From Clostridia bacterium (GTDB lineage Bacteria; Bacillota; Clostridia; Christensenellales; Aristaeellaceae): a stretch of DNA of 64,000 nt. Shown here in pieces: positions 24,614 to 33,386 of this stretch. The notes below the pieces were generated by a model. It did no database searches. It was not told the origin of the DNA and worked only from the letters and a program-made list of their open reading frames with translations. The stretch is taken from the NCBI GenBank assembly GCA_017519405.1, contig JAFWSH010000023.1, forward strand, positions 1 to 64,000, read 5' to 3'. Made by a program: the position numbers and the translations under genes. Position 1 is the stretch's first letter, and the number at the start of each line of letters is the position of its first letter.

Positions 24614-25858
24614 ATGGAACAGCAGGGCAGCGTGACCCCCATCACCCGCTTTGAGGACACGCCGGAGTACGCGGCGTATGTGAAGCGCTATCAGGAGCTC
24701 ATCGGGGAGGACAACCCCTATTTTATCATCCACGACTCGCCCCTCACCGACCGCAGCCTCATGGACGGGAGGTGGGTGCTGAACTTCGGCAGCTACAACT
24801 ACGCGGGGATGTCCGGCCGGCCGGAGGTCTCCGAGGCGGCCATCGGGGCCATCCGCCGCTACGGCACCTCCGCCTCCGGCAGCCGTCTGCTGGCGGGAGA
24901 GAAGTCCCTCACCCAGGCCCTGGAGCGGGAGCTGGCGGACTGGAAGCACGCCGAGGACGCCCTGGTGCTGGTGGGGGGCCACTCCACCAATGTCACCTTC
25001 GTGGGGAACTTCGTGGGCCCGGGGGACCTGGTGCTGTATGACCAGTACATCCACAACTCCGTGGCGGAGGGCTGCCGGCTCTCCCACGCCACCGCCCGGC
25101 CCTTCCCCCACAACGACCCGGAGGCCCTGGACCGGATCCTCTCCACCCGCCGCTCCCGTTTCGCCAAGGTGCTGATCTGCATCGAGGGCGTGTATTCCAT
25201 GGACGGGGACATCGCGCCGGTCCCGGACTTCATCCGGGTGAAGAAGAAATACGGCTGCTTCCTGATGGTGGACGAGGCCCACTCCACCTGCGTCATCGGC
25301 AAGACCGGCGGCGGGGTGGACGAGTACTTCGGCCTGAAGGGAGACGAGATCGACATCAAGATGGGCACCCTCTCCAAGGGGCTGGGGGCCTGCGGCGGCT
25401 ACCTGTGCGGCAGCCGGAACCTGATTGAGTACCAGCGCTACATGCTGCCGGGCTTCGTGTTCTCCGTGGGCATGAGTCCGCCCCTGGCGGCGGCGGCCCT
25501 GGAGAGCATCCGCCTGATCCGCCGGGACCCCGCCATCATGGAGAACATGCGGCGCAACGTGGCCTGCTTCATGAAGGAGGCGGCCCGCCACGGCTTCCAC
25601 ATGGGCCTGGCGGGGAAGACCGCCATCCTGCCGGTGCTGGTGGGCCCGGACGACGATGCCGCCGCCCTCTCCAACGCCCTGCGGAAGAAGGGGGTCTTCG
25701 TGCCCCCGGCGGTGTACCCCGCGGTGCCCCGGGGGGAGGCCCGGCTGCGCTTCTGCGTCACCGCCGCCCACAAGCCGGAGCAGATCGTGGAGGCCTTGGA
25801 CAAGCTGGCGGAGTGCGCAGAGGAGCTGGGCATCGCCCTGCCCCGGGCCCAGTCCTGA
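24614..25858 (+). CDS. Alpha-oxoamine synthase family PLP enzyme
   Basis: 414 residues. The fold-type I PLP site is complete: VDEAHS (219-224) for ring binding and Lys255 in GTLSKGLGACGGY for the Schiff base; the N-terminal NFGSYNYAGMSGRPEV and GTSASGSRLLAGEKSLT are family signatures. Members condense an amino acid with an acyl-CoA or acyl-ACP: glycine C-acetyltransferase, 8-amino-7-oxononanoate synthase, 5-aminolevulinate synthase or serine palmitoyltransferase. An extra N-terminal segment of about 45 residues and no adjacent biotin or threonine genes leave the substrate open. A monocistronic unit with its own promoter. Confidence 0.85.
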   Translation: MEQQGSVTPITRFEDTPEYAAYVKRYQELIGEDNPYFIIHDSPLTDRSLMDGRWVLNFGSYNYAGMSGRPEVSEAAIGAIRRYGTSASGSRLLAGEKSLTQALERELADWKHAEDALVLVGGHSTNVTFVGNFVGPGDLVLYDQYIHNSVAEGCRLSHATARPFPHNDPEALDRILSTRRSRFAKVLICIEGVYSMDGDIAPVPDFIRVKKKYGCFLMVDEAHSTCVIGKTGGGVDEYFGLKGDEIDIKMGTLSKGLGACGGYLCGSRNLIEYQRYMLPGFVFSVGMSPPLAAAALESIRLIRRDPAIMENMRRNVACFMKEAARHGFHMGLAGKTAILPVLVGPDDDAAALSNALRKKGVFVPPAVYPAVPRGEARLRFCVTAAHKPEQIVEALDKLAECAEELGIALPRAQS

Positions 25859-25869
25859 GAAGCGATACA

Positions 25870-25903
25870 GAAAGGCTCCTCCCGGGGTTTCCGGGGGGAG
25901 CCT
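25870..25903 (-). terminator. Terminator of the small LRR protein gene
   Basis: On the minus strand AGGCTCCCCCCGG-AAACC-CCGGGAGGAGCCT is followed by TTCTGT. It ends the gene whose stop is at 25934 and may also serve the convergent synthase gene. Confidence 0.65.
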
Positions 25904-25933
25904 GATGCGCAGGGGGGACAGAACAGGGGAAGA

Positions 25934-26821
25934 TCAGTCCCCCAGCCAGTCCAGGGGTGCCTCCGTCTTCAGCCCGTTCCCCGCGGCGAACCGGGCGGCG
26001 CGGGAATCCGACGGGGTGACGAGGACCACCGAGGGGTTCGGATAGGTTTCGAAGGCCTCCCCGTCGTAGAGGGTGAAGGCGTCGTTGGCGATGGTGGTGG
26101 TGCCGCGGTGGATCACCACCCGGCCCAGCTTCGGGCAGTCGCCGAAGGCAGAGTACCCGAGGGTTTCCAGGCTCCGGGGGAGCTCAATGCGCTCCAGGCC
26201 CCGGCAGGACTGGAAGGCGCCCTCGTCGATGAGGGCCACGCCCAGCCCCAGGCGGATCTCCCGCAGGGCGTCGTCGTCCGCGAAGGCGAAGGAGGGGATC
26301 ACCCGCAGGCTGCCGGGGATGGCCACGCTCCGCAGCTGTTCGCAGTAGGCGAAGGCGAAATCCCCCATCTCCGTGACGCTGTCCGGCAGGGTCAGACTCC
26401 GGATGCCCGCGAAGATGAAGGCGTGGGGGCCGATGACCCGGATGCCGTCGGGGACGACGTAGTCCGCGGCCTTCTGGGCGGGGGTCCAGGAGATGAGCCG
26501 CCTGTCCGTCTTGCCGAAGAGCACCCCGTCCAGCACCGCCAGATACGGGTGGTCCGGGGCCACGGTGAGGGTGCAGCTCCAGATCCTCACGTGCTCCTCG
26601 CTGTAGAGGGGATTGCCCTCCACCGCCGTCAGAGGATGGCCGTCCAGCTCGGCGGGGATGGTCACGCGGCCCTGGGGCCCCGTATAGCCGGTCCACACCG
26701 CGCTGCCGTCGGCCTGCAGGGTGTACACAAAGCCGTCGGCCGTGGTCTCGGCCCCCGCCGCCGCGCACCAGGTCAGGGCCAGGACCAGGACCACCAGCGT
26801 CGGCATCCACCATTTTTTCAT
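25934..26821 (-). CDS. Secreted leucine-rich-repeat (LRR_5) protein
   Basis: 295 residues from ATG 26821. Signal peptide MKKWWMPTLVVLVLALTWCAAAGA. A domain of about 55 residues (FVYTLQADGSAVWTGYTGPQGRVTIPAELDG) matches the one in the lipoprotein at the left edge. Next are the DGVLFGKTDRRLISW motif and about five LRR_5 units such as IRSLTLPDSVTEMGDFAFAYCEQL. No lipobox follows the hydrophobic core clearly (TWCAAA is possible). The two LRR genes share domain order but differ in repeat number. It was probably exported to the cell surface. Confidence 0.75.
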   Translation of the reverse strand: MKKWWMPTLVVLVLALTWCAAAGAETTADGFVYTLQADGSAVWTGYTGPQGRVTIPAELDGHPLTAVEGNPLYSEEHVRIWSCTLTVAPDHPYLAVLDGVLFGKTDRRLISWTPAQKAADYVVPDGIRVIGPHAFIFAGIRSLTLPDSVTEMGDFAFAYCEQLRSVAIPGSLRVIPSFAFADDDALREIRLGLGVALIDEGAFQSCRGLERIELPRSLETLGYSAFGDCPKLGRVVIHRGTTTIANDAFTLYDGEAFETYPNPSVVLVTPSDSRAARFAAGNGLKTEAPLDWLGD

Positions 26822-26884
26822 GTTTGTCTGCCTCCTCTCGGATGGGATCGGAAGATGGACTTGTCCGTGTTCTCTCTGTGGAGG

Positions 26885-26913
26885 ATTATAGCACATATTC
26901 CCAATTGTGACAA
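26885..26913 (-). promoter_or_regulatory. Promoter of the small LRR protein gene
   Basis: Minus strand: TTGTCA (26913-26908), 17-bp spacer, TATAAT (26890-26885). Confidence 0.65.
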
Positions 26914-26955
26914 CCGTTTTCCCGGAGGCAGGCCCTCCGGACGAAGGAGAGAAAA

Positions 26956-27732
26956 ATGGAACTCTTTGACTCCCACTGCCACATCGACGGCCCCCAGTTT
27001 GACCGGGACCGGGAGGAGCTCCACGCCCGGATGCTCGCCGGGGGCGTCACCCGCTGGGCCGTGGTGGGCACCGACCTTCCCTCCTCCGCCCATGCGGCGG
27101 CGTACGCCGCGGCCCGCGAGGGCGCGGTGGCGGTGGCGGGGATCTACCCCGGGGACTGCGGGGGCTACCGGGGGGAGGCGGACCTGGCCGCCCTCACGGA
27201 CCTGACCCGGCACCCGGCCGTGAAAGCCATCGGGGAGATCGGCCTGGACTACTACTGGCAGGACAACCCGCCCCGGGAGCACCAGCAGCGGGTCTGCGCC
27301 GACCAGATCGAGCTGGCCTGGGAACTGGGGCTCCCCTGCGCCTTCCACGTGCGGGACGCCCACCCGGACATGCTCTCCCTCCTGAAGGCCCACCGGGACC
27401 ACCTCTCCGGGGGCGTGATGCACTGCTTCTCCGGCAGCTGGGAGCTGGCCCGGGAGTATCTGGACCTGGGGTATTTCATCTCCCTGGCGGGGCCGGTGAC
27501 CTACAAGAACGCCCGGCACCCCGCAGAGGTGGCGGCCCGCTGCCCCCTGGACCGGCTCTGCATCGAGACCGACAGCCCCTATCTCACCCCGGTGCCCCAC
27601 CGGGGTGAGCGCAACGAGCCCACCCATGTCCTGCACACCGCCCGGCGCATCGCGGAGCTCCGGGGCATCCCGGTGGAGGAGGTGGCCGCCGCCACCTTCG
27701 CCAACGCCTGCCGGCTCTACGGCCTGGCATAA
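26956..27732 (+). CDS. tatD: TatD family metal-dependent hydrolase (DNase)
   Basis: 258 residues. The amidohydrolase-type metal ligands are all present: His7 and His9 in FDSHCHID, Glu in AIGEIGLDYYW, His in CAFHVRDAH, His in MHCFSGSW, and Asp in IETDSPYLTP. Family members are Mg2+-dependent 3'-5' exonucleases and quality-control deacylases. The start at 26956 follows GAAGGAGAG. It overlaps nothing and is followed after 10 bases by the EamA gene. Confidence 0.9.
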   Translation: MELFDSHCHIDGPQFDRDREELHARMLAGGVTRWAVVGTDLPSSAHAAAYAAAREGAVAVAGIYPGDCGGYRGEADLAALTDLTRHPAVKAIGEIGLDYYWQDNPPREHQQRVCADQIELAWELGLPCAFHVRDAHPDMLSLLKAHRDHLSGGVMHCFSGSWELAREYLDLGYFISLAGPVTYKNARHPAEVAARCPLDRLCIETDSPYLTPVPHRGERNEPTHVLHTARRIAELRGIPVEEVAAATFANACRLYGLA

Positions 27733-27742
27733 GGAGAACGGC

Positions 27743-28633
27743 ATGGAGCATCAAAGTGTTTCCCCGGGCCGGGAGCGGCTGAAATACATCACCGCCGTGG
27801 TGCTCTACGGCACCATCGGCATGTTCCTGCGCTTTGTGTCCCTGCCCAGCGAGGTGGTGGCCATGAGCCGGGGCATCCTGGGCTCCGGCTTCATCTGGCT
27901 GTGGCTGCGGCTGCGGGGGGACCGGCCGGACGGGGCGGCCATCCGGCGGAACCTCCGGCTGCTGCTGTTCTCCGGCTTTATGCTGGGGCTGAACTGGATC
28001 TTCCTCTTCGCCGCCTACACCGCCACCACCGTGGCCATCGCCAGCCTGTGCAACTACATGGCGCCCCTGATCGTGGTGCTGGCGGCGCCCCTGGCCCTGG
28101 GGGAGCGGCTGAACATGAAAAAGCTCCCCTGCGTGGCCGTGGCCCTGCTGGGGATCGTGCTGGTCTCCGGGGTATTGGGCGGGGGCGGGGGAAACCCGGC
28201 CGGCATCGCCCTGGGCCTGGCTGCCGCCGCCTGTTTTGTGGGCATTGTGCTGTGCAACCGGAAGCTCCGGGACATCCGGGCCATGGACCGGGCCCTGGTG
28301 CAGCTGGCGGTCTCCGCCCTCACCATCCTGCCCTACGCCCTGATCCACAACCGGGGCATCCCCCTGCAGGCGGACCTGCCCTCCCTGCTGATCCTGCTGA
28401 TGCTGGGGCTGGTGCACACGGGGGTGGCCTACTGCCTGTATTTCAGCGGCATGGCCAGCCTGAGCGTGCAGACCGTGGCGGTGCTGGGCTACCTGGAGCC
28501 GGTGGTGTCGGTGCTCTGCTCCGCCCTCTTTCTCCGGGAGGCCATGACCCCCGCGGGCTGGCTGGGGGCCTGCCTCATTGTGGGGGCTGCCGTGGCCTGC
28601 GAACTGATCCCCGAGCCTCAGCGGGGCGGCTGA
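27743..28633 (+). CDS. EamA-family drug/metabolite transporter
   Basis: 296 residues and ten predicted membrane spans in two EamA repeats (about 15-140 and 150-290). Characteristic parts are YGTIGMFLRFVSLPSEVVAMSRG, the loop CNYMAPLIVVLAAPLALGERL, and the end GYLEPVVSVLCSALFLREAMTPAGWLGACLIV. It exports a small metabolite or amino acid; the substrate is not evident. AAGGAG precedes the ATG at 27743. Its 3' end overlaps the convergent gene by 16 bases. Confidence 0.85.
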   Translation: MEHQSVSPGRERLKYITAVVLYGTIGMFLRFVSLPSEVVAMSRGILGSGFIWLWLRLRGDRPDGAAIRRNLRLLLFSGFMLGLNWIFLFAAYTATTVAIASLCNYMAPLIVVLAAPLALGERLNMKKLPCVAVALLGIVLVSGVLGGGGGNPAGIALGLAAAACFVGIVLCNRKLRDIRAMDRALVQLAVSALTILPYALIHNRGIPLQADLPSLLILLMLGLVHTGVAYCLYFSGMASLSVQTVAVLGYLEPVVSVLCSALFLREAMTPAGWLGACLIVGAAVACELIPEPQRGG

Positions 28634-29124
28634 ATGCTGTCCGCCGCCGCGTCCATGGCGGCCTCGCAGTCCCCGTCGTCGTACCAGCGGGGGTCCAGCT
28701 TCATGCACAGGAGGAACACCGCCCCCGGGCTCTCCACATAGCAGCGGATCTCCCGGACCCCGTCGTAGAAGGCGTGTCCCCGCACCAGACGCACCCCGTG
28801 GGGGTTCACAACCAGCTGCCGGTCGGCCATCCAGTCCGCGTGGGCCATCACCTGCTCCACGGTGGAATACAGCCCGGCGTTCTCGTTCTTGATCCCGGTG
28901 TCGAGAATGATGCGCCCGGGCTTTTTGTCTGTCCCGGTGTACTGCCAGGTGGCGTAGCGGGTGTCGGTGAAGGTGCAGGCGTAGCCCTCGGGCAGGGTGA
29001 GGGTGAGGCCGTTCACCTGGCGCTCCCGCCCCCCGGTGTCCCGGCTGAGGAGCACGAACAACACCGCCACCACCGCCAGGGCGATGGCCGGCCCCAGGAG
29101 CTTTTTCAGAATGTCGCGCTTCAT
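28618..29124 (-). CDS. Membrane-anchored protein of unknown function at the end of the priA-rpe operon
   Basis: 168 residues. An N-terminal anchor (LLGPAIALAVVAVLFVLLS) follows a basic start (MKRDILKK), so the rest should be outside. The outer domain (about 35-165) alternates strands and helices (GLTLTLPEGYACTFTDTRYATWQY and on) without a known motif. It follows rpe by 13 bases and is probably the last gene of the long minus-strand operon. The gene ends inside the convergent EamA gene. Confidence 0.65.
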   Translation of the reverse strand: MKRDILKKLLGPAIALAVVAVLFVLLSRDTGGRERQVNGLTLTLPEGYACTFTDTRYATWQYTGTDKKPGRIILDTGIKNENAGLYSTVEQVMAHADWMADRQLVVNPHGVRLVRGHAFYDGVREIRCYVESPGAVFLLCMKLDPRWYDDGDCEAAMDAAADSIQPPR

Positions 29125-29137
29125 GGGGGGTCCTCCC

Positions 29138-29779
29138 TCAGGCGCCCAGGCGCCGGATGGCCGCCATGTCCTCCGCCGGGGACGCGGCGTGCAGCAGGGC
29201 GGTGCCCATCACCGCCACGTCCAGGCCCTTCCGGACCAGCAGGGGCAGGTTGTCCGGCCGCAGACCGCCGTCCGCCTCCGTCAGCCCGGCGAAGCCCGCC
29301 TGCCGCAGCCGGGGCAGCTTCTCCGCCATCTCCGGCATGAAGGCCTGGCCGCCGAAACCCGGCTCCACCGTCATCACCAGCACCAGGCCGCACAGGGGCA
29401 GATACGGCGCCGCCGCTTCCACCGGCGTGGCGGGCTTGAGGGACAGCCCCGGCCGGCAGCCCAGGGCCCGGATCTCCCGCAGCAGCGCCGCCGGGTCCCC
29501 GGGCACCTCCGCGTGGACGGTGATCCCCGCCGCCCCCGCCTCCGCAAAGCGCCGCAGGTAGGCCTCCGGGTTGTCCATCATCAGGTGCACGTCCAGGGGC
29601 ACCTCCGGGAAGGCCCGGTGCAGGGCCGCCACGGTGTCCGGGCCGAAGGACAGGTTGGGCACAAAGTGGGCGTCCATCACATCCACGTGGAGCCAGTCGC
29701 AGCCCGCCTCCACCATGCGCCGGGCGTCGCGGCCCAGGTTCAGGGGATCCGCCGCCAGGATCGAGGGTGCAATCAGCAT
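29138..29779 (-). CDS. rpe: Ribulose-phosphate 3-epimerase
   Basis: 213 residues, standard length. TIM-barrel signatures: IAPSILAADPLNLG, HVDVMDAHFVPNLSFG with the metal-binding His and Asp, DVHLMMDNPEAY, and VMTVEPGFGGQAF. The catalytic VDGG motif is seen as EADGGL. The enzyme interconverts ribulose 5-phosphate and xylulose 5-phosphate. It is encoded after rsgA, as in many Firmicutes. Confidence 0.93.
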   Translation of the reverse strand: MLIAPSILAADPLNLGRDARRMVEAGCDWLHVDVMDAHFVPNLSFGPDTVAALHRAFPEVPLDVHLMMDNPEAYLRRFAEAGAAGITVHAEVPGDPAALLREIRALGCRPGLSLKPATPVEAAAPYLPLCGLVLVMTVEPGFGGQAFMPEMAEKLPRLRQAGFAGLTEADGGLRPDNLPLLVRKGLDVAVMGTALLHAASPAEDMAAIRRLGA

Positions 29780-29815
29780 CTTCCATTCCTCCAGACGTCA
29801 TGGTCCAGTGATGGG

Positions 29816-30691
29816 TCAGTCGTAGCGGGCGTCCCAGGCCTCCCGGACCTCCGCCAGGAGCTGCCGGTAGCGCTCCAGCCGCGCCGGGGAGAGGGTCCCC
29901 GCCGCCGCCGCGGCCTGCACCGAGCAGCCGGGCTCCCGGTTGTGCAGGCAGGGCTGGAAGCGGCAGCTGCCCTCGTGGCCAGCGAACTCCGGCCAGTACA
30001 GGCGCAGGTTCTCCGGCTCCTCCAGCCCGGAGAGGGCCAGCAGGGAGAACCCCGCCGTGTCGAAGATCCGCAGCCCCCCGGAGAGGATCAGCTCCGCCCG
30101 CCGGGTGGTGTTCTTGCCCCGGGCGATGCGCCGGCTGATCTCCCCGGTCTCCAGGTCGATCCCCGTCAGGGCCCCCAGCAGGGTGGACTTGCCCACGCCG
30201 CTCTGGCCCGCCAGGCAGCACAGACTGCCGCCCACCGCCGCCCGGAGGGCCTCCAGCCCCGCCCCGGTGCGGGCGCTCACCGGCAGCACCTCCGCCTCCG
30301 CCCCCCGGTACTCCCGGCGCAATTGCTCCGCCAGCGCCCCGTCCAGGTCGCACTTGTTCACCACCAGCAGGGAGCGCAGCCCCTGCCGGCGGCACTCCAC
30401 CAGCAGGCGGTCCACCAGCAGCAGGTCCGGCTGGGGCACCGGCGCCACCGTGATCAGCAGGGTCTCCACATTGGCCACCGGGGGCCGGACAAAGACGGAG
30501 CGCCGGGGGAGGATCTCCTCCACCCAGCCCTCCTCCTCCCCGCTGCCGGGGGTGAACCGCACCCGGTCCCCCACCATGGGGGTCAGGCGCTGGTGCCGGA
30601 ATTTCTTTTTCGCCCGCAGCGTGAAAGCCTCCCCCGTCTCCGTCACGGCGGTGTAGAAGCTCCCGATGCCCCGGACAAGGATCCCCTCCAT
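29816..30691 (-). CDS. rsgA: Ribosome small-subunit-dependent GTPase RsgA
   Basis: 291 residues. The circularly permuted GTPase has G4 (NKCD), then G1 (GQSGVGKST), G2/G3 region (TTRR ... DTAGF) and a C-terminal zinc-binding part with Cys and His (CRFQPCLHNREPGC). An OB domain precedes it (MEGILVRGIGSFYTAVTE). It matures the 30S subunit. A TTG at 30694 precedes the ATG at 30691; the ATG is chosen. Gene order prkC-rsgA-rpe is conserved in Firmicutes. Confidence 0.93.
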   Translation of the reverse strand: MEGILVRGIGSFYTAVTETGEAFTLRAKKKFRHQRLTPMVGDRVRFTPGSGEEEGWVEEILPRRSVFVRPPVANVETLLITVAPVPQPDLLLVDRLLVECRRQGLRSLLVVNKCDLDGALAEQLRREYRGAEAEVLPVSARTGAGLEALRAAVGGSLCCLAGQSGVGKSTLLGALTGIDLETGEISRRIARGKNTTRRAELILSGGLRIFDTAGFSLLALSGLEEPENLRLYWPEFAGHEGSCRFQPCLHNREPGCSVQAAAAAGTLSPARLERYRQLLAEVREAWDARYD

Positions 30692-30711
30692 CAAGCGGTT
30701 CTGCCTCTTTT

Positions 30712-32625
30712 CTATTTCAGTGTGATGGGCTCGGAATACTTGAAGGTGTCGTTGATGTAGACCCGCATGCTGCAGGTGCCGGAGAACTGGCTGGTGAGGC
30801 GCACCAGGGGGTGGCGGGTGGCGTCGGCGGTGTAGTCCTGCTGGAAGACGGTCACCTCGCTGCCGGAGATGTCGATGGTGATCCGCACGGTGAGCAGGGT
30901 GTCGCTCTCCGGCAGGTCCAGGGTCACCTCCGCGGCCCGCATCATGCTGGGCACCTGGTAGACCGTCAGGGCGACCTCCGTGCCGCGGATGACCTGCATG
31001 TCGGGCTGGAGGGACTGGCTGGCCACCGTGCCGTGGAGACTGGCATCCTCCGTGGAGACAAAGGTCACCGTGGGGGAGACCGCCAGCCCCGCGTCGGTGA
31101 GGAGGCCCTGGGCCGTGGCCAGGGGCTTCCCCACGGTTTTGGGCACCAGGGCCACGCCGCCGGAGACGGTGATGTCCACCATGTCCCCGGGCTGGAACAG
31201 GGTACCCGGCTCAATGGACTGGCTCAGCACAAAGCCCTCCGCCACGCTGGGGCTGGCCACCCGGTCCGTCACGTTCAGGTTCAGGCTGTAGGACTTGGCC
31301 ACATCCCGGGCCTTCTCCAGGGTCAGGTCCACCAGCCGGGGCATCATCTGGGCGGCGGGGCCCTTGGAGACGGTGAGGGCCACCGTGTCCCCCTTCTGCA
31401 GGGTGATGCCCGCGTCGGGGGCCTGGTTCATCACCTGGCCCACCGCCACGCTGGGGTGGTTCACCTCCTGCACGTCCACCTTCAGCCCCACCCTGGCCGC
31501 TGCCCGGGTGGCCGCGCCGATCTCCATGTTCACCAGGTCCGGCACCTCCGCGGCGTTGAGGGCCCGGTTCACGATGCCCCGGACGCCCACATACAGGCCG
31601 AAGAGCACCATCAGGGTGGTGGCCAGGGTCAGCCCCCACCACAGCAGGTTCACCTTGCGCCGGGGCCGGGTGCTGTGGCGCGGGTCCAACTTCACCCGCT
31701 CCCGGTCCTCCCGCTCCTGCTCCAGGCGCTTGCTCTCGTCCACGGTGCGGTCCACCGCCTCGGTGTCCGGCTCCCGCTCCACCAGGCGGTTGGCCATGAA
31801 GTCCATGCGGCCGTCCATGGCCATGCGCAGCTCCGTGGCCATCTCCCGGGCGCTCTGGTAGCGGTTGTCGGGGTTCTTGTTCATGGCCACCATGCACACA
31901 TGGGCGATGCCCGGGGGCACCCCGGGGGCCAGCTGCTCGATGGGCCGGGGGGTGGCGCTGATGTGCATCATGGCCACGGCCACGTTGTCCGAGCCGTTGA
32001 AGGGCACCTGGCCGGTGAGCATCTCGTAGAGCACCACGCCCACGGAGTAGATGTCCGAGCGGGCGTCCGCGCCGCCGCCCTTGGCCTGCTCCGGGCTGAA
32101 GTAGTGCACCGAGCCCATCACCATGTTGCGCTGGCTGAGGGTGTCGGTGTTCAGCATCCGGGCGATGCCAAAATCCCCCACCTTCACCATGCCGCTGGCG
32201 TCGATCATGATGTTCTGCGGCTTGATGTCCCGGTGGATGATGCCCTTGCTGTGGGCGTGCTCCAGGGCGGAGAGGATGCGGATGGTGATGCCCGCGGCGA
32301 TGCGGGGGTCCAGCTTGCCCTTGGCGGCGATATATTCCTTCAGGGTCTGGCCGGAGACATACTCCATCACCAGATAGCGCATGTCCCCCTCCATGCCCAC
32401 GTCCAGGAGGTTGACGATGTTGTGGTGGGTCATGCGGGCGGCGGCCTGGGCCTCCCGCTGGAAGCGGTTCACATACTCCGGGTTGGTGGCGTAGCGCTCG
32501 TGCATCACCTTCACGGCCACGTCGTGCTGGGTGCGCAGGTCCTTGGCCTGGTAGACCACCGCCATGCCGCCCTCGCCGATCTTGCGCACCAGCTGATAGC
32601 GCCCGCCGAGGATCTGGCCGATCAT
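30712..32625 (-). CDS. prkC: PASTA-domain Ser/Thr protein kinase PrkC/PknB
   Basis: 637 residues. The kinase domain (about 10-270) has GEGGMAVVY, Lys39 in VAVKV, HRDIKPQN with Asp133 and DFG (VGDFGIARM). A basic juxtamembrane segment and one membrane span (LLWWGLTLATTLMVLFGLYVGV) follow. Outside lie three PASTA repeats (about 365-565), which sense muropeptides, and an extra beta-rich C-terminal domain of about 90 residues. It regulates growth, wall synthesis and germination. The stp gene is immediately upstream with a 4-bp overlap. Confidence 0.93.
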   Translation of the reverse strand: MIGQILGGRYQLVRKIGEGGMAVVYQAKDLRTQHDVAVKVMHERYATNPEYVNRFQREAQAAARMTHHNIVNLLDVGMEGDMRYLVMEYVSGQTLKEYIAAKGKLDPRIAAGITIRILSALEHAHSKGIIHRDIKPQNIMIDASGMVKVGDFGIARMLNTDTLSQRNMVMGSVHYFSPEQAKGGGADARSDIYSVGVVLYEMLTGQVPFNGSDNVAVAMMHISATPRPIEQLAPGVPPGIAHVCMVAMNKNPDNRYQSAREMATELRMAMDGRMDFMANRLVEREPDTEAVDRTVDESKRLEQEREDRERVKLDPRHSTRPRRKVNLLWWGLTLATTLMVLFGLYVGVRGIVNRALNAAEVPDLVNMEIGAATRAAARVGLKVDVQEVNHPSVAVGQVMNQAPDAGITLQKGDTVALTVSKGPAAQMMPRLVDLTLEKARDVAKSYSLNLNVTDRVASPSVAEGFVLSQSIEPGTLFQPGDMVDITVSGGVALVPKTVGKPLATAQGLLTDAGLAVSPTVTFVSTEDASLHGTVASQSLQPDMQVIRGTEVALTVYQVPSMMRAAEVTLDLPESDTLLTVRITIDISGSEVTVFQQDYTADATRHPLVRLTSQFSGTCSMRVYINDTFKYSEPITLK

Positions 32626-33386
32626 GCGTCACCCTCCTTCGCCGGGCCCCGCTCATCCCGCAGGAGCATCACGGTGACATTGTCCCGTCCGCCGCCGGTG
32701 AGGGCCGCCTGCACCAGGGCCTCCGCCGCCTCCCGGTCCGTGGCCGCGCTGTGGAGGATCTCCGCGATGCCTTCGTCCTCCACCATGCCGTGGAGCCCGT
32801 CGGAGCAGATCAGCCACAGGTCCCCCTTCTGCCGGGGGAAGGCGGCGGTGTCCACCTCCACCGTGGGGTCCACCCCCACCGCCCGGGTGATCACGTTGCG
32901 CATGGGGTGCACCGCGGCCTCCGCCGGGGTGATGAGCCCCAGGCGCACCATCTCCATCACCATGGAGTGGTCCTCGCTCATCTGCTGCAGCTTCCCGTCC
33001 CGCCACAGATAGCAGCGGCTGTCCCCCACGTGGCCCAGGTACATGGCACTCTCGCCCACCCACAGGACCGTGAGGGTGGTGCCCATGCCGGAGAGGGCCT
33101 CGTCGGCCTTGGCGTGCTCATACACCGCCCGGTTGGCCTCCTCGATGGCCTGGCGCAGCAGGATGGGCCCGGGGGTCTTGTCCGCCACAAAGGCGCTGAC
33201 GGCGTCCCGGGCATCCGCCGAGGCCACCTCGCCCCCCAGATGTCCCCCCATGCCGTCGGCCACCCCCGCCAGGTTCCCCGCCTCCACCAGGCAGTCCTGG
33301 TTGGTCTTGCGCACCAGGCCGATATCGCTCAGGCCCACGCAGCTGAAATTCTTCCCCTCCGGGTTGTGATGCTGAAAAAGCTTCAT
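32622..33386 (-). CDS. stp: PP2C-type Ser/Thr protein phosphatase Stp/PrpC
   Basis: 254 residues from ATG 33386. PP2C metal-binding motifs are intact: SDIGLVRKTNQD, VADGMGGHLGGE, GHVGDSRCYLW, SDGLHGMVED and GGRDNVTV. It removes phosphate from targets of the PASTA kinase encoded next, and the two genes overlap by four bases for balanced translation. The start overlaps the rlmN stop in the same way. Confidence 0.93.
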   Translation of the reverse strand: MKLFQHHNPEGKNFSCVGLSDIGLVRKTNQDCLVEAGNLAGVADGMGGHLGGEVASADARDAVSAFVADKTPGPILLRQAIEEANRAVYEHAKADEALSGMGTTLTVLWVGESAMYLGHVGDSRCYLWRDGKLQQMSEDHSMVMEMVRLGLITPAEAAVHPMRNVITRAVGVDPTVEVDTAAFPRQKGDLWLICSDGLHGMVEDEGIAEILHSAATDREAAEALVQAALTGGGRDNVTVMLLRDERGPAKEGDA